DNA of 64,000 nucleotides. Source: CAJQQK01 sp965224225. GTDB lineage: Bacteria; Pseudomonadota; Alphaproteobacteria; Rhizobiales; Hyphomicrobiaceae. A model generated the notes under the pieces. The model was not told where the DNA came from, searched no databases, and was given only the letters and a program-made list of their open reading frames with translations. The DNA is taken from NCBI GenBank assembly GCA_965224225.1, contig CBDCZF010000031.1, positions 372,001 through 436,000 on the forward strand. The letters are read 5' to 3'. This document shows, piece by piece, positions 8,647 to 17,267 of this stretch (positions within the stretch are counted from its first letter, which is position 1; the number at the start of each line of letters is the position of its first letter). The position numbers were made by a program, and so were the translations under genes.

Positions 8647-9598
8647 ATGGCGAACGCTTTCATCTTTCCAGGCCAGGGCAGCCAGGAGGTTGGTATGGGC
8701 CAGGCCCTGGCGGCAGAGTTTCCGGCGGCGCGAGCCGTCTTCGAAGAGATTGACGAGGCCCTCGGCGAGAAGCTTTCGGAAATCATTAGCCAGGGCCCGC
8801 AAGAGACCCTGACGCTGACCGCCAATGCCCAGCCGGCCCTGATGGCCGTCTCGATGGCTGTCGTCCGGGTCCTGGATGAAGCCTTCGGCATCAAGGTGGC
8901 GGATCACGCCAAGTTTGTCGCCGGCCATTCGCTTGGAGAATATTCGGCACTAGCCGCTGCCGGCACGTTCTCGATCGGCGATGCGGCGCGATTGTTGCGT
9001 CGGCGCGGCGAGGCGATGCAGGCGGCCGTCCCGGTTGGCGAGGGGGCGATGGCGGCCCTGCTCGGTGTCGGCATCGATGTCGCGAACCAGGTCGCGGATG
9101 CAGCTCGCCAGGGCGGTGAAGTCTGCCAGGTTGCCAATGACAACGAACCGACCCAGGTCGTCCTCTCAGGCTCGAAGGCTGCCATCGACCGGGTTCAGGA
9201 GATCGGCAAGGAGTTCGGTGTGCGACGCGCGGTGCCATTGCCGGTCAGTGCACCCCTTTCATTGCGCCCTGATGCAGCCCGCCGCCGATGTCATGGCCGA
9301 GGCGCTGGGTGAAGTTGCGATCCATGCACCGGTTGTACCCGTCATCGCCAACGTCAGGGCCGGCCCGCTCAGCAGTCCGGACGAGATCCGCCAATGCCTG
9401 GTCGAACAGGTTACCGGAACGGTGCGCTGGCGCGAGTGCACCGAGGCGATGATCGCCGGTGGCGTCACTGACTTTTACGAACTTGGCGCCGGCAAGGTGC
9501 TCTCAGGTCTTGCCCGGCGTATCGAGCGTTCGGCCCGGGCAACACCGGTTGGTACGCCCGACGATGTCCGGACCATCGCCGAACAGCTCTCTGCATGA
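8647..9598 (+). pseudogene. fabD: Malonyl-CoA:ACP transacylase, broken by one frameshift
   Basis: FabD moves malonyl groups from CoA to acyl carrier protein to feed chain elongation. The N-terminal part is normal: IFPGQGSQ at residues 6-13 and the nucleophile S95 in GHSLGEYSALAA. After VPLPVSAP (about residue 202) the frame runs off and stops at 9312. The continuation FHCALMQPAADVMAEAL lies in the next frame and runs to 9598. One extra C in the CCCC run at 9253-9256 explains everything, and the span of 952 bases is 3n+1. The break falls immediately before the catalytic histidine of SAPFHCALM. Because fabD is essential in most bacteria and the rest is intact, a sequencing error is more likely than a dead gene. 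First gene of the fabD-fabG-acpP-fabF cluster. Confidence 0.9.
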
Positions 9599-9673
9599 AT
9601 TGAGATGTGCATCCTGGTTGCGGTCGGTTCCGCACCGGTGGTGAAATGTGCACGAAGTCAAAGGAAAGACGGC

Positions 9674-10417
9674 ATGTTCGAACTCAACGACAAGATGGCA
9701 CTGGTCACCGGGGCAACCGGCGGCATCGGTGGCGCGATTGCGCGGGCGCTTCATGCCCAGGGAGCAACCGTCGTCGCCTCGGGCCGACAGCAGGACAAGC
9801 TCGAGGCTCTGGTCGCAGAGCTTGGTGAGCGCGCCCATGCTGTGCCCTGTGATCTTGCAGACAAGGTAGCGGTCGCCGGCCTCATCGATGCTGCGATCGA
9901 GAAGATGGGCCGGCTCGATATTCTCGTGAACAACGCGGGCCTTACCAAGGACAACTTGTTCATGGTTATGAAGGACGAACAGTGGGACGACGTCATCGCC
10001 GTCAACCTGACGTCGACGTTCATGCTGATGCGGGCCGCTGCACGCTCGATGATGCGCGCCAAGACGGGCTATGGGCGGATCATCAATATCTCATCCGTAA
10101 GCGGCATTATCGGCAATCCGGGCCAGGGCAACTATGCCGCATCCAAGGCGGGCATGATCGGCATGACCAAATCGCTGGCACGCGAGGCGGCTTCGCGCGG
10201 CATCACGGCGAACTGCATTGCGCCGGGTTTCATCAAAACCGCGATGACGGATGTGCTCAACGAAAAGCAAACCACGGAGATCATGGGCGCAATCCCGGCC
10301 CAGACCTTCGGCACACCGGAAGACGTTGCCGCGGCAGCGGTTTATCTGGCGAGCAATGAAGCGCGCTACATGACGGGACAGACGCTGCACGTTAACGGCG
10401 GCATGATCATGATCTAG
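9674..10417 (+). CDS. fabG: 3-oxoacyl-[ACP] reductase
   Basis: The NADPH-dependent reductase of the fatty-acid elongation cycle, 247 residues from ATG 9674. The frame is open upstream, but MFELNDKMALVTGATGGIG is the expected start and AAAGGAAAGAC supplies a ribosome-binding site. Cofactor motif TGATGGIG is at 13-20, NNAG near 86-89, the catalytic serine pair near 140-141, and Y154/K158 in YAASK. The C-terminal GQTLHVNGGM is typical of FabG. It starts 75 bases after the fabD stop. Confidence 0.96.
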   Translation: MFELNDKMALVTGATGGIGGAIARALHAQGATVVASGRQQDKLEALVAELGERAHAVPCDLADKVAVAGLIDAAIEKMGRLDILVNNAGLTKDNLFMVMKDEQWDDVIAVNLTSTFMLMRAAARSMMRAKTGYGRIINISSVSGIIGNPGQGNYAASKAGMIGMTKSLAREAASRGITANCIAPGFIKTAMTDVLNEKQTTEIMGAIPAQTFGTPEDVAAAAVYLASNEARYMTGQTLHVNGGMIMI

Positions 10418-10742
10418 CGAAGAAGCGGTTGTGCCCGGCACCGGGACGAAGTTCTGCCAGCGCCGTAGCTGAATTGCCGGAACAGTCCGAGTGACGGGCC
10501 AGTCCAAAATGGCTTGAAACGTGCCGGTTTCCGGGGGCCTTGAACAAGGCGGTTTGGGTGCTGGTCAAGGCAAATGAAGTGTGTTAACTGGCCGTTCGGT
10601 CATATCGCGTGAGTTGCGGTGAGCGGCGTATGCGCCAGCAATCGGGCCCGGTTAAGGGCTCGATGCTTCTAGGTCGTGTCACAATGAATGGTGCCCAGGA
10701 ACCGTAATCGGGGCGGGTTCAGCACAAAGGTTGGAGAAAAGA
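10418..10742. other. Gap between fabG and acpP
   Basis: A 325-base region without a supported gene. A short perfect hairpin CCCGG-CA-CCGGG (10434-10445) lies just after fabG but lacks a T-run. The rest probably carries the acpP promoter, consistent with the high expression acpP needs, but no clear boxes were seen. A GGAGA ribosome-binding site for acpP is at 10733-10737. Confidence 0.5.
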
Positions 10743-10985
10743 ATGAGCGATGTCTCGGAGCGCGTGAAAAAGATTGTCGTCGAGCACCTCGGTGTCGAAG
10801 AAGAAAAGGTCAGCGAAAACGCTTCCTTTATCGATGATCTGGGCGCCGACAGCCTGGATACGGTCGAACTCGTCATGGCGTTCGAGGAAGAATTCGGCTG
10901 CGAGATTCCGGATGATGCGGCCGAGCACATCCTGACCGTCGGCGATGCCGTAAAATTCCTGGAAAGCAACGCCAGCGCCGCCTAA
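10743..10985 (+). CDS. acpP: Acyl carrier protein
   Basis: An 80-residue acidic carrier protein. The phosphopantetheine attachment site is S37 in GADSLDTVELVM, and EEFGCEIPDD follows as in other ACPs. ATG 10743 is chosen over an ATG four codons earlier because GGAGA lies six bases upstream and MSDVSERVKKI matches the family start. It carries the growing acyl chain for FabD, FabG and FabF, its neighbours. Confidence 0.97.
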   Translation: MSDVSERVKKIVVEHLGVEEEKVSENASFIDDLGADSLDTVELVMAFEEEFGCEIPDDAAEHILTVGDAVKFLESNASAA

Positions 10986-11216
10986 GCCGGCGCAACTGGC
11001 CGCCGGGTGCGACCTGCGCACGGTTCGACGAATGCCGATCGTGCCGGATCTCGGATTATTGCCGGCATTTTCAACGTCTGGCGTTGGCGCCGGGACATCG
11101 AGAAGCTATTGTTCCTTGTAAGACCGGCAACGTAGGCGTTCAGGTTAGACGACCGGACGGTCGGCACGATGTGGCCGACCATCGCCTCATGAAGAAACAC
11201 AAGGATCGGGGAACGC

Positions 11217-12479
11217 ATGCGACGCGTCGTTATCACCGGTTTGGGTTTGGTGACGCCGCTTGCCTGCGGCGTTGAGAAGACATGGCAGCGCTTGTTGGCG
11301 GGCGAGAGCGGCGCGCGCCGGGTCGAAGAGTTCGAGGTCTCGGATCTTTCCTGCCAGATCGCAAGTTTCATTCCGCGCGGCGACGGTAGCGACGGCACCT
11401 TCAACGCCAACGAATGGATGGAGCCGAAGGAACAGCGCAAGGTCGATGACTTCATCGTCTACGCGGTTGCTGCTGCTGATCAGGCCATTGCCGATGCGGG
11501 TGACGTGTTCGATGGCGATGACGAGCGCTTGGATGCCGGCGTCCTGATCGGCTCAGGCATTGGTGGTCTGCAAGGCATTGCCGAGACCTCGCTGCTCTTG
11601 AACGAAAAGGGCCCGCGCCGCGTCAGCCCGTTCTTCATTCCGGGCCGCCTCATCAACCTCGCCTCAGGCTATGTCTCGATCAAGCACGGTCTAAAGGGAC
11701 CCAATCATTCCGTCGTGACGGCGTGCTCGACCGGCGCTCATGCGATCGGCGATGCCTCGCGCCTGGTCGCCCTCGGCGATGCCGACGTGATGGTGGCCGG
11801 AGGAACGGAAAGCCCGATCTGCCGGATTGCGCTTGCCGGGTTTGCCGCCTGCCGGGCACTGTCGACTGGCTATAATGATCGCCCGACGATTGCTTCGCGG
11901 CCCTATGATGCCGGGCGCGACGGCTTTGTGATGGGCGAGGGTGCAGGCGTCGTCGTGCTCGAGGAATACGAGCGCGCGAAGGCACGCGGTGCTCGCATCT
12001 ACGCCGAAGTGATCGGCTATGGCCTCTCAGGCGATGCCTATCACATCACGGCACCGGCCGAAGATGGTGCCGGAGCCGAGCGCTGCATGCGCGCCGCCAT
12101 CAAGCGTGCCGGCATTTCTGTTTCCGATATCGATTATGTCAATGCGCACGGCACATCGACACCGATGGGCGATGAGATCGAACTCGGGGCGGTCGAGCGC
12201 CTGTTTGGCAATGCTGCCGGCGATCTGATGATGTCTTCGACGAAATCGGCGATCGGCCATTTGCTCGGTGCTGCCGGTGCTGTCGAGGCGATTTTCTCGG
12301 TTCTTGCCATACGCGACAATGTTGCACCGCCGACCATAAATCTCACCGATCCATCGGTCGAGACGGCCATCGACCTGGTAGCGAACGAGGCGAAGCAGAA
12401 GGAAATCAACACGGTACTCTCCAATTCATTCGGCTTCGGCGGCACCAATGCGTCGCTGGTCATGCGTCAGGTCGCTTGA
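11217..12479 (+). CDS. fabF: 3-oxoacyl-[ACP] synthase II
   Basis: The condensing enzyme that extends acyl-ACP with malonyl-ACP. The 420-residue protein has the Cys-His-His triad: C170 in VTACSTGAH, H311 in NAHGTSTPMGD and H348 in IGHLLGAAGAVEA. The C-terminal NSFGFGGTNASLV is the thiolase-fold signature. It lies 231 bases after acpP and before mltG, the common alphaproteobacterial order. Confidence 0.97.
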   Translation: MRRVVITGLGLVTPLACGVEKTWQRLLAGESGARRVEEFEVSDLSCQIASFIPRGDGSDGTFNANEWMEPKEQRKVDDFIVYAVAAADQAIADAGDVFDGDDERLDAGVLIGSGIGGLQGIAETSLLLNEKGPRRVSPFFIPGRLINLASGYVSIKHGLKGPNHSVVTACSTGAHAIGDASRLVALGDADVMVAGGTESPICRIALAGFAACRALSTGYNDRPTIASRPYDAGRDGFVMGEGAGVVVLEEYERAKARGARIYAEVIGYGLSGDAYHITAPAEDGAGAERCMRAAIKRAGISVSDIDYVNAHGTSTPMGDEIELGAVERLFGNAAGDLMMSSTKSAIGHLLGAAGAVEAIFSVLAIRDNVAPPTINLTDPSVETAIDLVANEAKQKEINTVLSNSFGFGGTNASLVMRQVA

Positions 12480-12681
12480 TAATTGTCGCGATGCCTTTAG
12501 TTTCCAGCCACCGCTGCCAACCCGCCCAGCCCTGGCGCTTCTTCATTGATCGGCACACTGACTCCGTCTAACGCGCCCTTTTGCCATATTTTTTTGGTCA
12601 TGTTATCGCCAGTTGTTCGCACAGACAAAGCGGACATTCGCGGTGGGCAGGGCTGGTTTCAACGGCAAGTGAGATTGTTCT

Positions 12682-14043
12682 GTGAGCCAACGTCACATTG
12701 CACCCAATTTGTGGCAGGCGCGCCCCGGGCAGTTGCCGCGCAGTCCGGCCGAAGAGATCGAGCCGACGCGGGCCCCGCGACGGCCAGCCGGGCGCAGGCG
12801 AAAGAGAGGGGCAGGACGAATGCGCGGATTGACACGACTATTGAGCGGTATCCTCACACTACTGTTCATGGTCATGATCGCGTTCGCAGGTGTTCTTGCC
12901 TGGTTCAGCGAGGCGGTCGACGCGCCGGGACCGCTTGCAGAACGTCGCAACGTCATCATTCCGGTTGGCGACAGCACGCGGATGATTGCCGAGCGCCTCG
13001 AGCAACACGGTGCGATCTCGGGTCAGACGATCTTTCTCGCCCAGGTCATGTCGCAGAACGTGGTGGCCCGCATGTCCGGCCAGCCAGAGCGCCACATGAA
13101 GGCGGGCGAATATGAAATCGAGCCGAAGAGTTCGGTGCGCCAGATCATCAAGACGCTGACCGAAGGTCGGGCCGTGCTGCACTCGGTGACGGTTCCTGAA
13201 GGGTTGACCAGCCACCATATCGTCAAGCGATTGCTCAACGATGCGAGCCTGTCGGGCAACATCACTCAGGTGCCACCGGAGGGCGGGCTGCTGCCGGAGA
13301 CGTTTCGGGTGCCGCGCAACACGCCGCGCGCGCAGATTCTGGAAATGCTGCGTGAAGAACAGGCGAAATTCCTGAATGCGGCCTGGGAAGCGCGCGACCC
13401 TGATCTACCGCTACGCGATGTTGCAGAAGCGCTGGTCCTCGCCTCTATCGTTGAGAAGGAGAGTGGGCCGCGCGATGATCCCAAGCGTGTGGCTGCGGTC
13501 TTCATCAACCGCCTCAAGCGCAATATCCGCCTGCAGTCGGATCCGACAATTCTCTATGGCAAGCATGGACCGAAGGTTGAATGGGGCTCCAAAATCTTCC
13601 GCTCGGACATTGGCAAGAAGACCGCCTACAACACCTATCAAATCGACGGGCTGCCGCCGACGCCGATCTGCAACCCGGGGCGGCGTGCGATCGAAGCGGT
13701 GCTGCATCCGGCTCAGACCAATGAACTTTACTTCGTGGCTGATGGCCGAGGTGGCCACATCTTTTCAGAGACGCTCGAACAGCATGAGCGTGCGGTTGCC
13801 AATTGGCGCAAGATCGAGCGTGAAATTCGCGCCAACGAAGCAGAACGCGCCAAGCAGGCGACAGATCAGGGTGCGGTTCAGACACCGGCCGTGGCAACTG
13901 TTACGACCCGGCCAAGCGGCGCGGCGGGCGGGCCTGCACCGCGCCTGATCAACAATCCGCATGCCAGCAGGCTCGCGTTGAGCCCCGGTCAGGCCGGTGA
14001 TGAGCAACTCGTTCCCCTGCCGGTACGCCGTCCCCAGCGCTAG
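12682..14043 (+). CDS. mltG: Endolytic murein transglycosylase MltG
   Basis: MltG cuts nascent glycan strands and so limits their length. The 453-residue protein has a basic cytoplasmic N-terminus (residues 1-47), one membrane helix (about 49-75), a LysM-like region, and the YceG catalytic domain with E258 in ASIVEKESG plus the downstream DGLPPTPICNPG motif. The start is a GTG at 12682. A proline/alanine-rich C-terminal tail of about 60 residues follows the catalytic domain. Placement after fabF is usual. Confidence 0.94.
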   Translation: MSQRHIAPNLWQARPGQLPRSPAEEIEPTRAPRRPAGRRRKRGAGRMRGLTRLLSGILTLLFMVMIAFAGVLAWFSEAVDAPGPLAERRNVIIPVGDSTRMIAERLEQHGAISGQTIFLAQVMSQNVVARMSGQPERHMKAGEYEIEPKSSVRQIIKTLTEGRAVLHSVTVPEGLTSHHIVKRLLNDASLSGNITQVPPEGGLLPETFRVPRNTPRAQILEMLREEQAKFLNAAWEARDPDLPLRDVAEALVLASIVEKESGPRDDPKRVAAVFINRLKRNIRLQSDPTILYGKHGPKVEWGSKIFRSDIGKKTAYNTYQIDGLPPTPICNPGRRAIEAVLHPAQTNELYFVADGRGGHIFSETLEQHERAVANWRKIEREIRANEAERAKQATDQGAVQTPAVATVTTRPSGAAGGPAPRLINNPHASRLALSPGQAGDEQLVPLPVRRPQR

Positions 14044-14087
14044 TGTTCCAAACCAAACGGTTAGTACCCACTCGCCACACACCGCTC

Positions 14088-14181
14088 CGTCATTCCCGCG
14101 CAGGCGGGAACCCAAGCATGTCACCAGCGGCACAGAGTTTGCTGAGGTTTGCTTGGGTTCCCCGCCTGCGCGGGGATGACG
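14088..14181. repeat. Inverted repeat after mltG
   Basis: Two near-identical 30/31-base arms (14088-14117 and 14151-14181) in opposite orientation, differing by one base change and one inserted base. Each arm is itself partly palindromic (CCCGCGCAGGCGGG). Repeats of this 'CATTCCCGC...GCGGGAA' type are widespread between genes in proteobacteria. Located 45 bases after mltG, the structure could also stop transcription. Confidence 0.85.
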
Positions 14182-14226
14182 CGGAGTTTGGATACGGGAC
14201 GGGAATCAACTGTCAGGTCCAGATCA

Positions 14227-14415
14227 CTAGATCATTTCCGACTTATGCGGAAATCGATCTATCTGTCTTTTCTCTCACGGCTATTCGTCTTAACGGCCGG
14301 CCTCCGAGGGCGCCGCAACGCGGCGGGTCGTCTGCATTCCCTAGAGCAATATCCGACCGGACGGAAGCGGGTGTGGACAATTCGATACCGTCCGGTCGGA
14401 TGGAAATTGCTCTAG
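14227..14415. repeat. Dispersed palindromic repeat, copy A
   Basis: The element starts CTAGATC with a small hairpin (ATTTCCG...CGGAAAT), continues through CTCACGGCTATTC and a GC-rich stretch, and ends in a second hairpin whose arms are 14341-14364 and 14388-14415 and begin and end CTAGAGCA / TGCTCTAG. The same order of parts recurs at 54254-54406 (copy B), so this is a two-copy repeat family in the window. Confidence 0.75.
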
Positions 14416-14476
14416 ATATGAAACAGATAGAGTATCCGCTCGGAACAGAACCGCTATGCGGTTCCATCCGATCGGG

Positions 14477-14709
14477 CTAGAGCGCCGGGCGATAAATGTG
14501 CAACGCTTCACCGAGACGGATTTGACCGCTGGCCAGGAGCGTGTTGTGCCGTGATACGGGTATCACAAGCGGCGCGCGACGCCGCCAGCGGCCAAATGCG
14601 TCCGGCCCTTCGGGTGACCTCTGGCGGCCCATCGGGTGCGTTGCGTCGCTTGCCCGAATGAACCGCCAGAGGTCATGAAGCGTTGCACATTTATCGCCCG
14701 GCGCTCTAG
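14477..14709. repeat. 233-bp palindromic element with perfect 34-bp inverted ends
   Basis: The left arm (14477-14510) and right arm (14676-14709) are exact reverse complements over 34 bases, starting CTAGAGCGCCGGG and containing ATAAATGTGCAACG. Inside lies a second inverted pair (TGACCTCTGGCGG with CCGCCAGAGGTCA abutting the right arm) and a third (CCGCTGGC with GCCAGCGG). No transposase is present. It could be a MITE-like element or a large structured RNA/cruciform; no target-site duplication was recognised. Confidence 0.85.
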
Positions 14710-14839
14710 TCGCGATTCCGGCTAAATCCGGAAACGCCAAGCGACCTCCCGCCGGCACAAAGCGTTTCGGCTCGCTTGTTCCTTGCAGCTGTCGGCGATA
14801 GAAAGTCGCTCAATCAGGGCGGCAGCATAAGGAACGGCC

Positions 14840-15730
14840 ATGACAGTCCGGAGCATGACCGGTTTTGCACGGGTCGACGGTGGGGATGATAGTGCGAGCT
14901 GGTACTGGGAGGTGCGCTCCGTCAACGGCCGCGGGTTCGACCTGCGGTTCAGGCTGCCGACAGGTGGCGAACGCATCGAGCCCAGGGCGCGGGAATTGGC
15001 CGGCAAGCGACTGGCGAGAGGCAGCGTCAATCTACAATTGCTGCAACGCCGATCCGCCAACGCCACGGAGATCGTTGTCAACGAGGCAGCGCTCGAGCAG
15101 ATCCTGAAACTGGCTGACGGTTTGCGCGAGCGTATCGGTGCCGCGCCGCCATCTGTCGAGGGGCTGCTTTCCTTGCGCGGCGTCCTTGATGCAGCCGAGG
15201 TCGTGGAAGACGAAGCCGTGCGCGAGGCCCGCGAGGCAGCGCAACTCGCAGACCTCGAAAGAGCGCTTGATGGGCTCAATGCCGCCCGGCAGGACGAAGG
15301 ACGGCGACTTGAGCAGATCGTTAACGAACAGTTAGAGCGCATATCGAAGATCGTTATCGCGGTCGAAGCATCGCCGGCGCGGACGGCTGACGCCATAGCC
15401 CGGCGCTTGAAGAGTGCTGTTGAGCGTCTGCTGGATGATCGCAGTATCAGTCTTGATGAGGCGCGCCTGCACCAGGAAGCCGTGCTGCTTGCAACCAAGG
15501 CAGATGTCGAAGAAGAGCTACAGCGCCTCAGGGCGCATATTGCAGCGGCCAGGGATCTGCTGGTTGCCGGCGCCAGCATCGGTCGGCGGCTCGACTTCCT
15601 GACACAGGAATTTAACCGGGAAGCAAATACACTGTGCTCCAAGTCGAATGATACGGAGATCACGAAGCTCGGCCTCGAGCTCAAGTCGGTGATCGACCAA
15701 ATGCGTGAACAGGTCCAGAACATTGAATGA
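14840..15730 (+). CDS. yicC: YicC family endoribonuclease
   Basis: A 296-residue YicC/YloC protein. It opens MTVRSMTGFARV and has WEVRSVNGRGFDLRFRLP, the family signature, and ends with the conserved RRLDFLTQEFNREANTLCSK region and a KSVIDQMREQVQNIE tail. YicC proteins are endoribonucleases linked in E. coli to small-RNA turnover. The 3' end overlaps the likely gmk start by 26 bases, so the two are probably cotranscribed, as is usual. Confidence 0.93.
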   Translation: MTVRSMTGFARVDGGDDSASWYWEVRSVNGRGFDLRFRLPTGGERIEPRARELAGKRLARGSVNLQLLQRRSANATEIVVNEAALEQILKLADGLRERIGAAPPSVEGLLSLRGVLDAAEVVEDEAVREAREAAQLADLERALDGLNAARQDEGRRLEQIVNEQLERISKIVIAVEASPARTADAIARRLKSAVERLLDDRSISLDEARLHQEAVLLATKADVEEELQRLRAHIAAARDLLVAGASIGRRLDFLTQEFNREANTLCSKSNDTEITKLGLELKSVIDQMREQVQNIE

Positions 15731-16379
15731 GGATGGTCACGATAGTCCGGCGACGGTGGCGCGCCGAGGTCTGCTGCTCATCCTGTCGTCACCCTCAGGT
15801 GCCGGCAAGACCACGATGGCGCGCCGCCTGCTGGCGAGCGACAGCCAGATCCGCCTGTCGGTCTCGATGACAACCCGGCCAGCGCGCGCCGACGAGGTCG
15901 AGGGGCGTGATTACTACTTTGTCGATGAGGCAACCTTCAAAAGGGCCAGCGACGCTGGTGAATTGCTCGAATGGGCGAAGGTCTTCGACAATTTCTACGG
16001 CACGCCGCGTGGGCCTGTCGAGGATGCGCTCGCCAATGGTTTGGACCTGCTGTTCGATATCGACTGGCAGGGCGCCCAGCAGATCGCCGAAACCATGGCG
16101 CAGGATCTGGTGCGCGTGTTCGTGTTGCCGCCGTCGGCCAAGACGCTTGAAGAGAGATTGCACGACCGGGCTCAGGATAGTGCCAAGGTGATGGCGGCCC
16201 GCATGGCCCGGGCCTCCGATGAGGTCAGCCACTGGGCGGAATACGATTATGTGATCGTCAATGACGATCTCGAAAAGAGCTCCGCCGCCCTGCAGGCGAT
16301 CCTGACCGCCGAACGCCACAAGCGCGAACGCCAGATGGGACTGCCGGGCTTCGTGCGGCGCCTGCAATCATCACTTTGA
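15705..16379 (+). CDS. gmk: Guanylate kinase
   Basis: Phosphorylates GMP to GDP. The P-loop is SSPSGAGKTT, followed by LSVSMTTRPARADEVEG, the GMP-binding GRDYYFV, and FDIDWQGAQQI, all standard for Gmk. The ATG at 15705 lies inside the end of yicC; no later in-frame ATG precedes the P-loop, though a GTG at 15756 would also give a normal-length enzyme. It is convergent with the DMT transporter gene 33 bases downstream. Confidence 0.95.
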   Translation: MNRSRTLNEDGHDSPATVARRGLLLILSSPSGAGKTTMARRLLASDSQIRLSVSMTTRPARADEVEGRDYYFVDEATFKRASDAGELLEWAKVFDNFYGTPRGPVEDALANGLDLLFDIDWQGAQQIAETMAQDLVRVFVLPPSAKTLEERLHDRAQDSAKVMAARMARASDEVSHWAEYDYVIVNDDLEKSSAALQAILTAERHKRERQMGLPGFVRRLQSSL

Positions 16380-16412
16380 GACAGCGGACCGATCGCCTGA
16401 TCGTGCGCTGGC

Positions 16413-17267
16413 TCAGGTTTCGCCGGTGCCGGTACGCAAGAGTACGACGCCGGCAAGTGTCGTCATCGTCGAGAACACCTTCGCCAGATCGAGCCGCTCC
16501 TTCAGCACGAACACGCCGATCAGAAGTGCGAACACGATTGAGGTCTCACGTAAGGCAGTGACGAGGGCGATGGGTGCCTCAGTGAAAGCCCAGATAACGA
16601 GTGCGTAGGCAGCGAATGACGCACCGCCACCGAACAGGCACAACTGCCAACCTTCGCGCGGCAACCGTTGCCAGACATCCGGTGTCTGCACCCTGGTTAT
16701 TACGGCGAAGATGATCGCATTGGCGATCGCAAGCCAGCCGTAGAAACCAAGCGCCGTGCCAGCTTCGCGGGCGCCGAGCCCGTCGACGATCGAGTAGCAG
16801 GCAATGAAGCAGCCCGTCACCAAGGCAAGCGCCGTCGCGCGTAGGTTGCGCTGCCCGTCCCCGCGCCGGACAAGACTGAGGCTTATGATGCCGAGCGCGA
16901 TCAGGCCGACGGCTGCAAGCTCGGTATGGCTGAGCGGCGAACTCAGGACCAGGGCCGAGACGGCGGCGACAATGAGTGGCGCACTGCCGCGTGCCAGCGG
17001 ATAGACCTGGGTCAGGTCACCCAGGCGATAGGAACCCGACAAGAACAACTGATAACCGACATGCAACACGACGCCGGCTGCGAGCCACGGCAATGAAGCG
17101 AGGGTCGGTGTTGGTGACGACACGACTGCCAGTACACCGAACGGAGCATGCCCGATCACGACGGCGGCCATGGCGAGTTGCTTGCTGGCGCCGCTCTTGA
17201 CCATGGCGTTCCAGGATGCATGCAGCAGGGCTGCCAGCAGCACAGCAAGGAAAACGGTCAGCGTCAC
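16413..17267 (-). CDS. EamA/DMT-superfamily transporter
   Basis: A 284-residue protein of ten short hydrophobic helices in two repeated halves, as in EamA exporters and uptake carriers. The PLARGSAPLIVAAVSALVLS stretch ends the first half, and the second half ends with SIVFALLIGVFVLKERLD, the usual EamA end motif. The substrate cannot be predicted. Its start overlaps the rsmA stop by four bases (ATGA), so it belongs to the lptF-to-rsmA transcription unit. Confidence 0.88.
   Translation of the reverse strand: MTLTVFLAVLLAALLHASWNAMVKSGASKQLAMAAVVIGHAPFGVLAVVSSPTPTLASLPWLAAGVVLHVGYQLFLSGSYRLGDLTQVYPLARGSAPLIVAAVSALVLSSPLSHTELAAVGLIALGIISLSLVRRGDGQRNLRATALALVTGCFIACYSIVDGLGAREAGTALGFYGWLAIANAIIFAVITRVQTPDVWQRLPREGWQLCLFGGGASFAAYALVIWAFTEAPIALVTALRETSIVFALLIGVFVLKERLDLAKVFSTMTTLAGVVLLRTGTGET

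Noticed and set aside
10434..10445. Hairpin after fabG as a terminator
   Set aside because: Short stem with no following T-run; not enough to call.
14477..14758. 93-codon minus-strand open frame
   Set aside because: It is made almost entirely of the palindromic element and has no ribosome-binding site or known motif.
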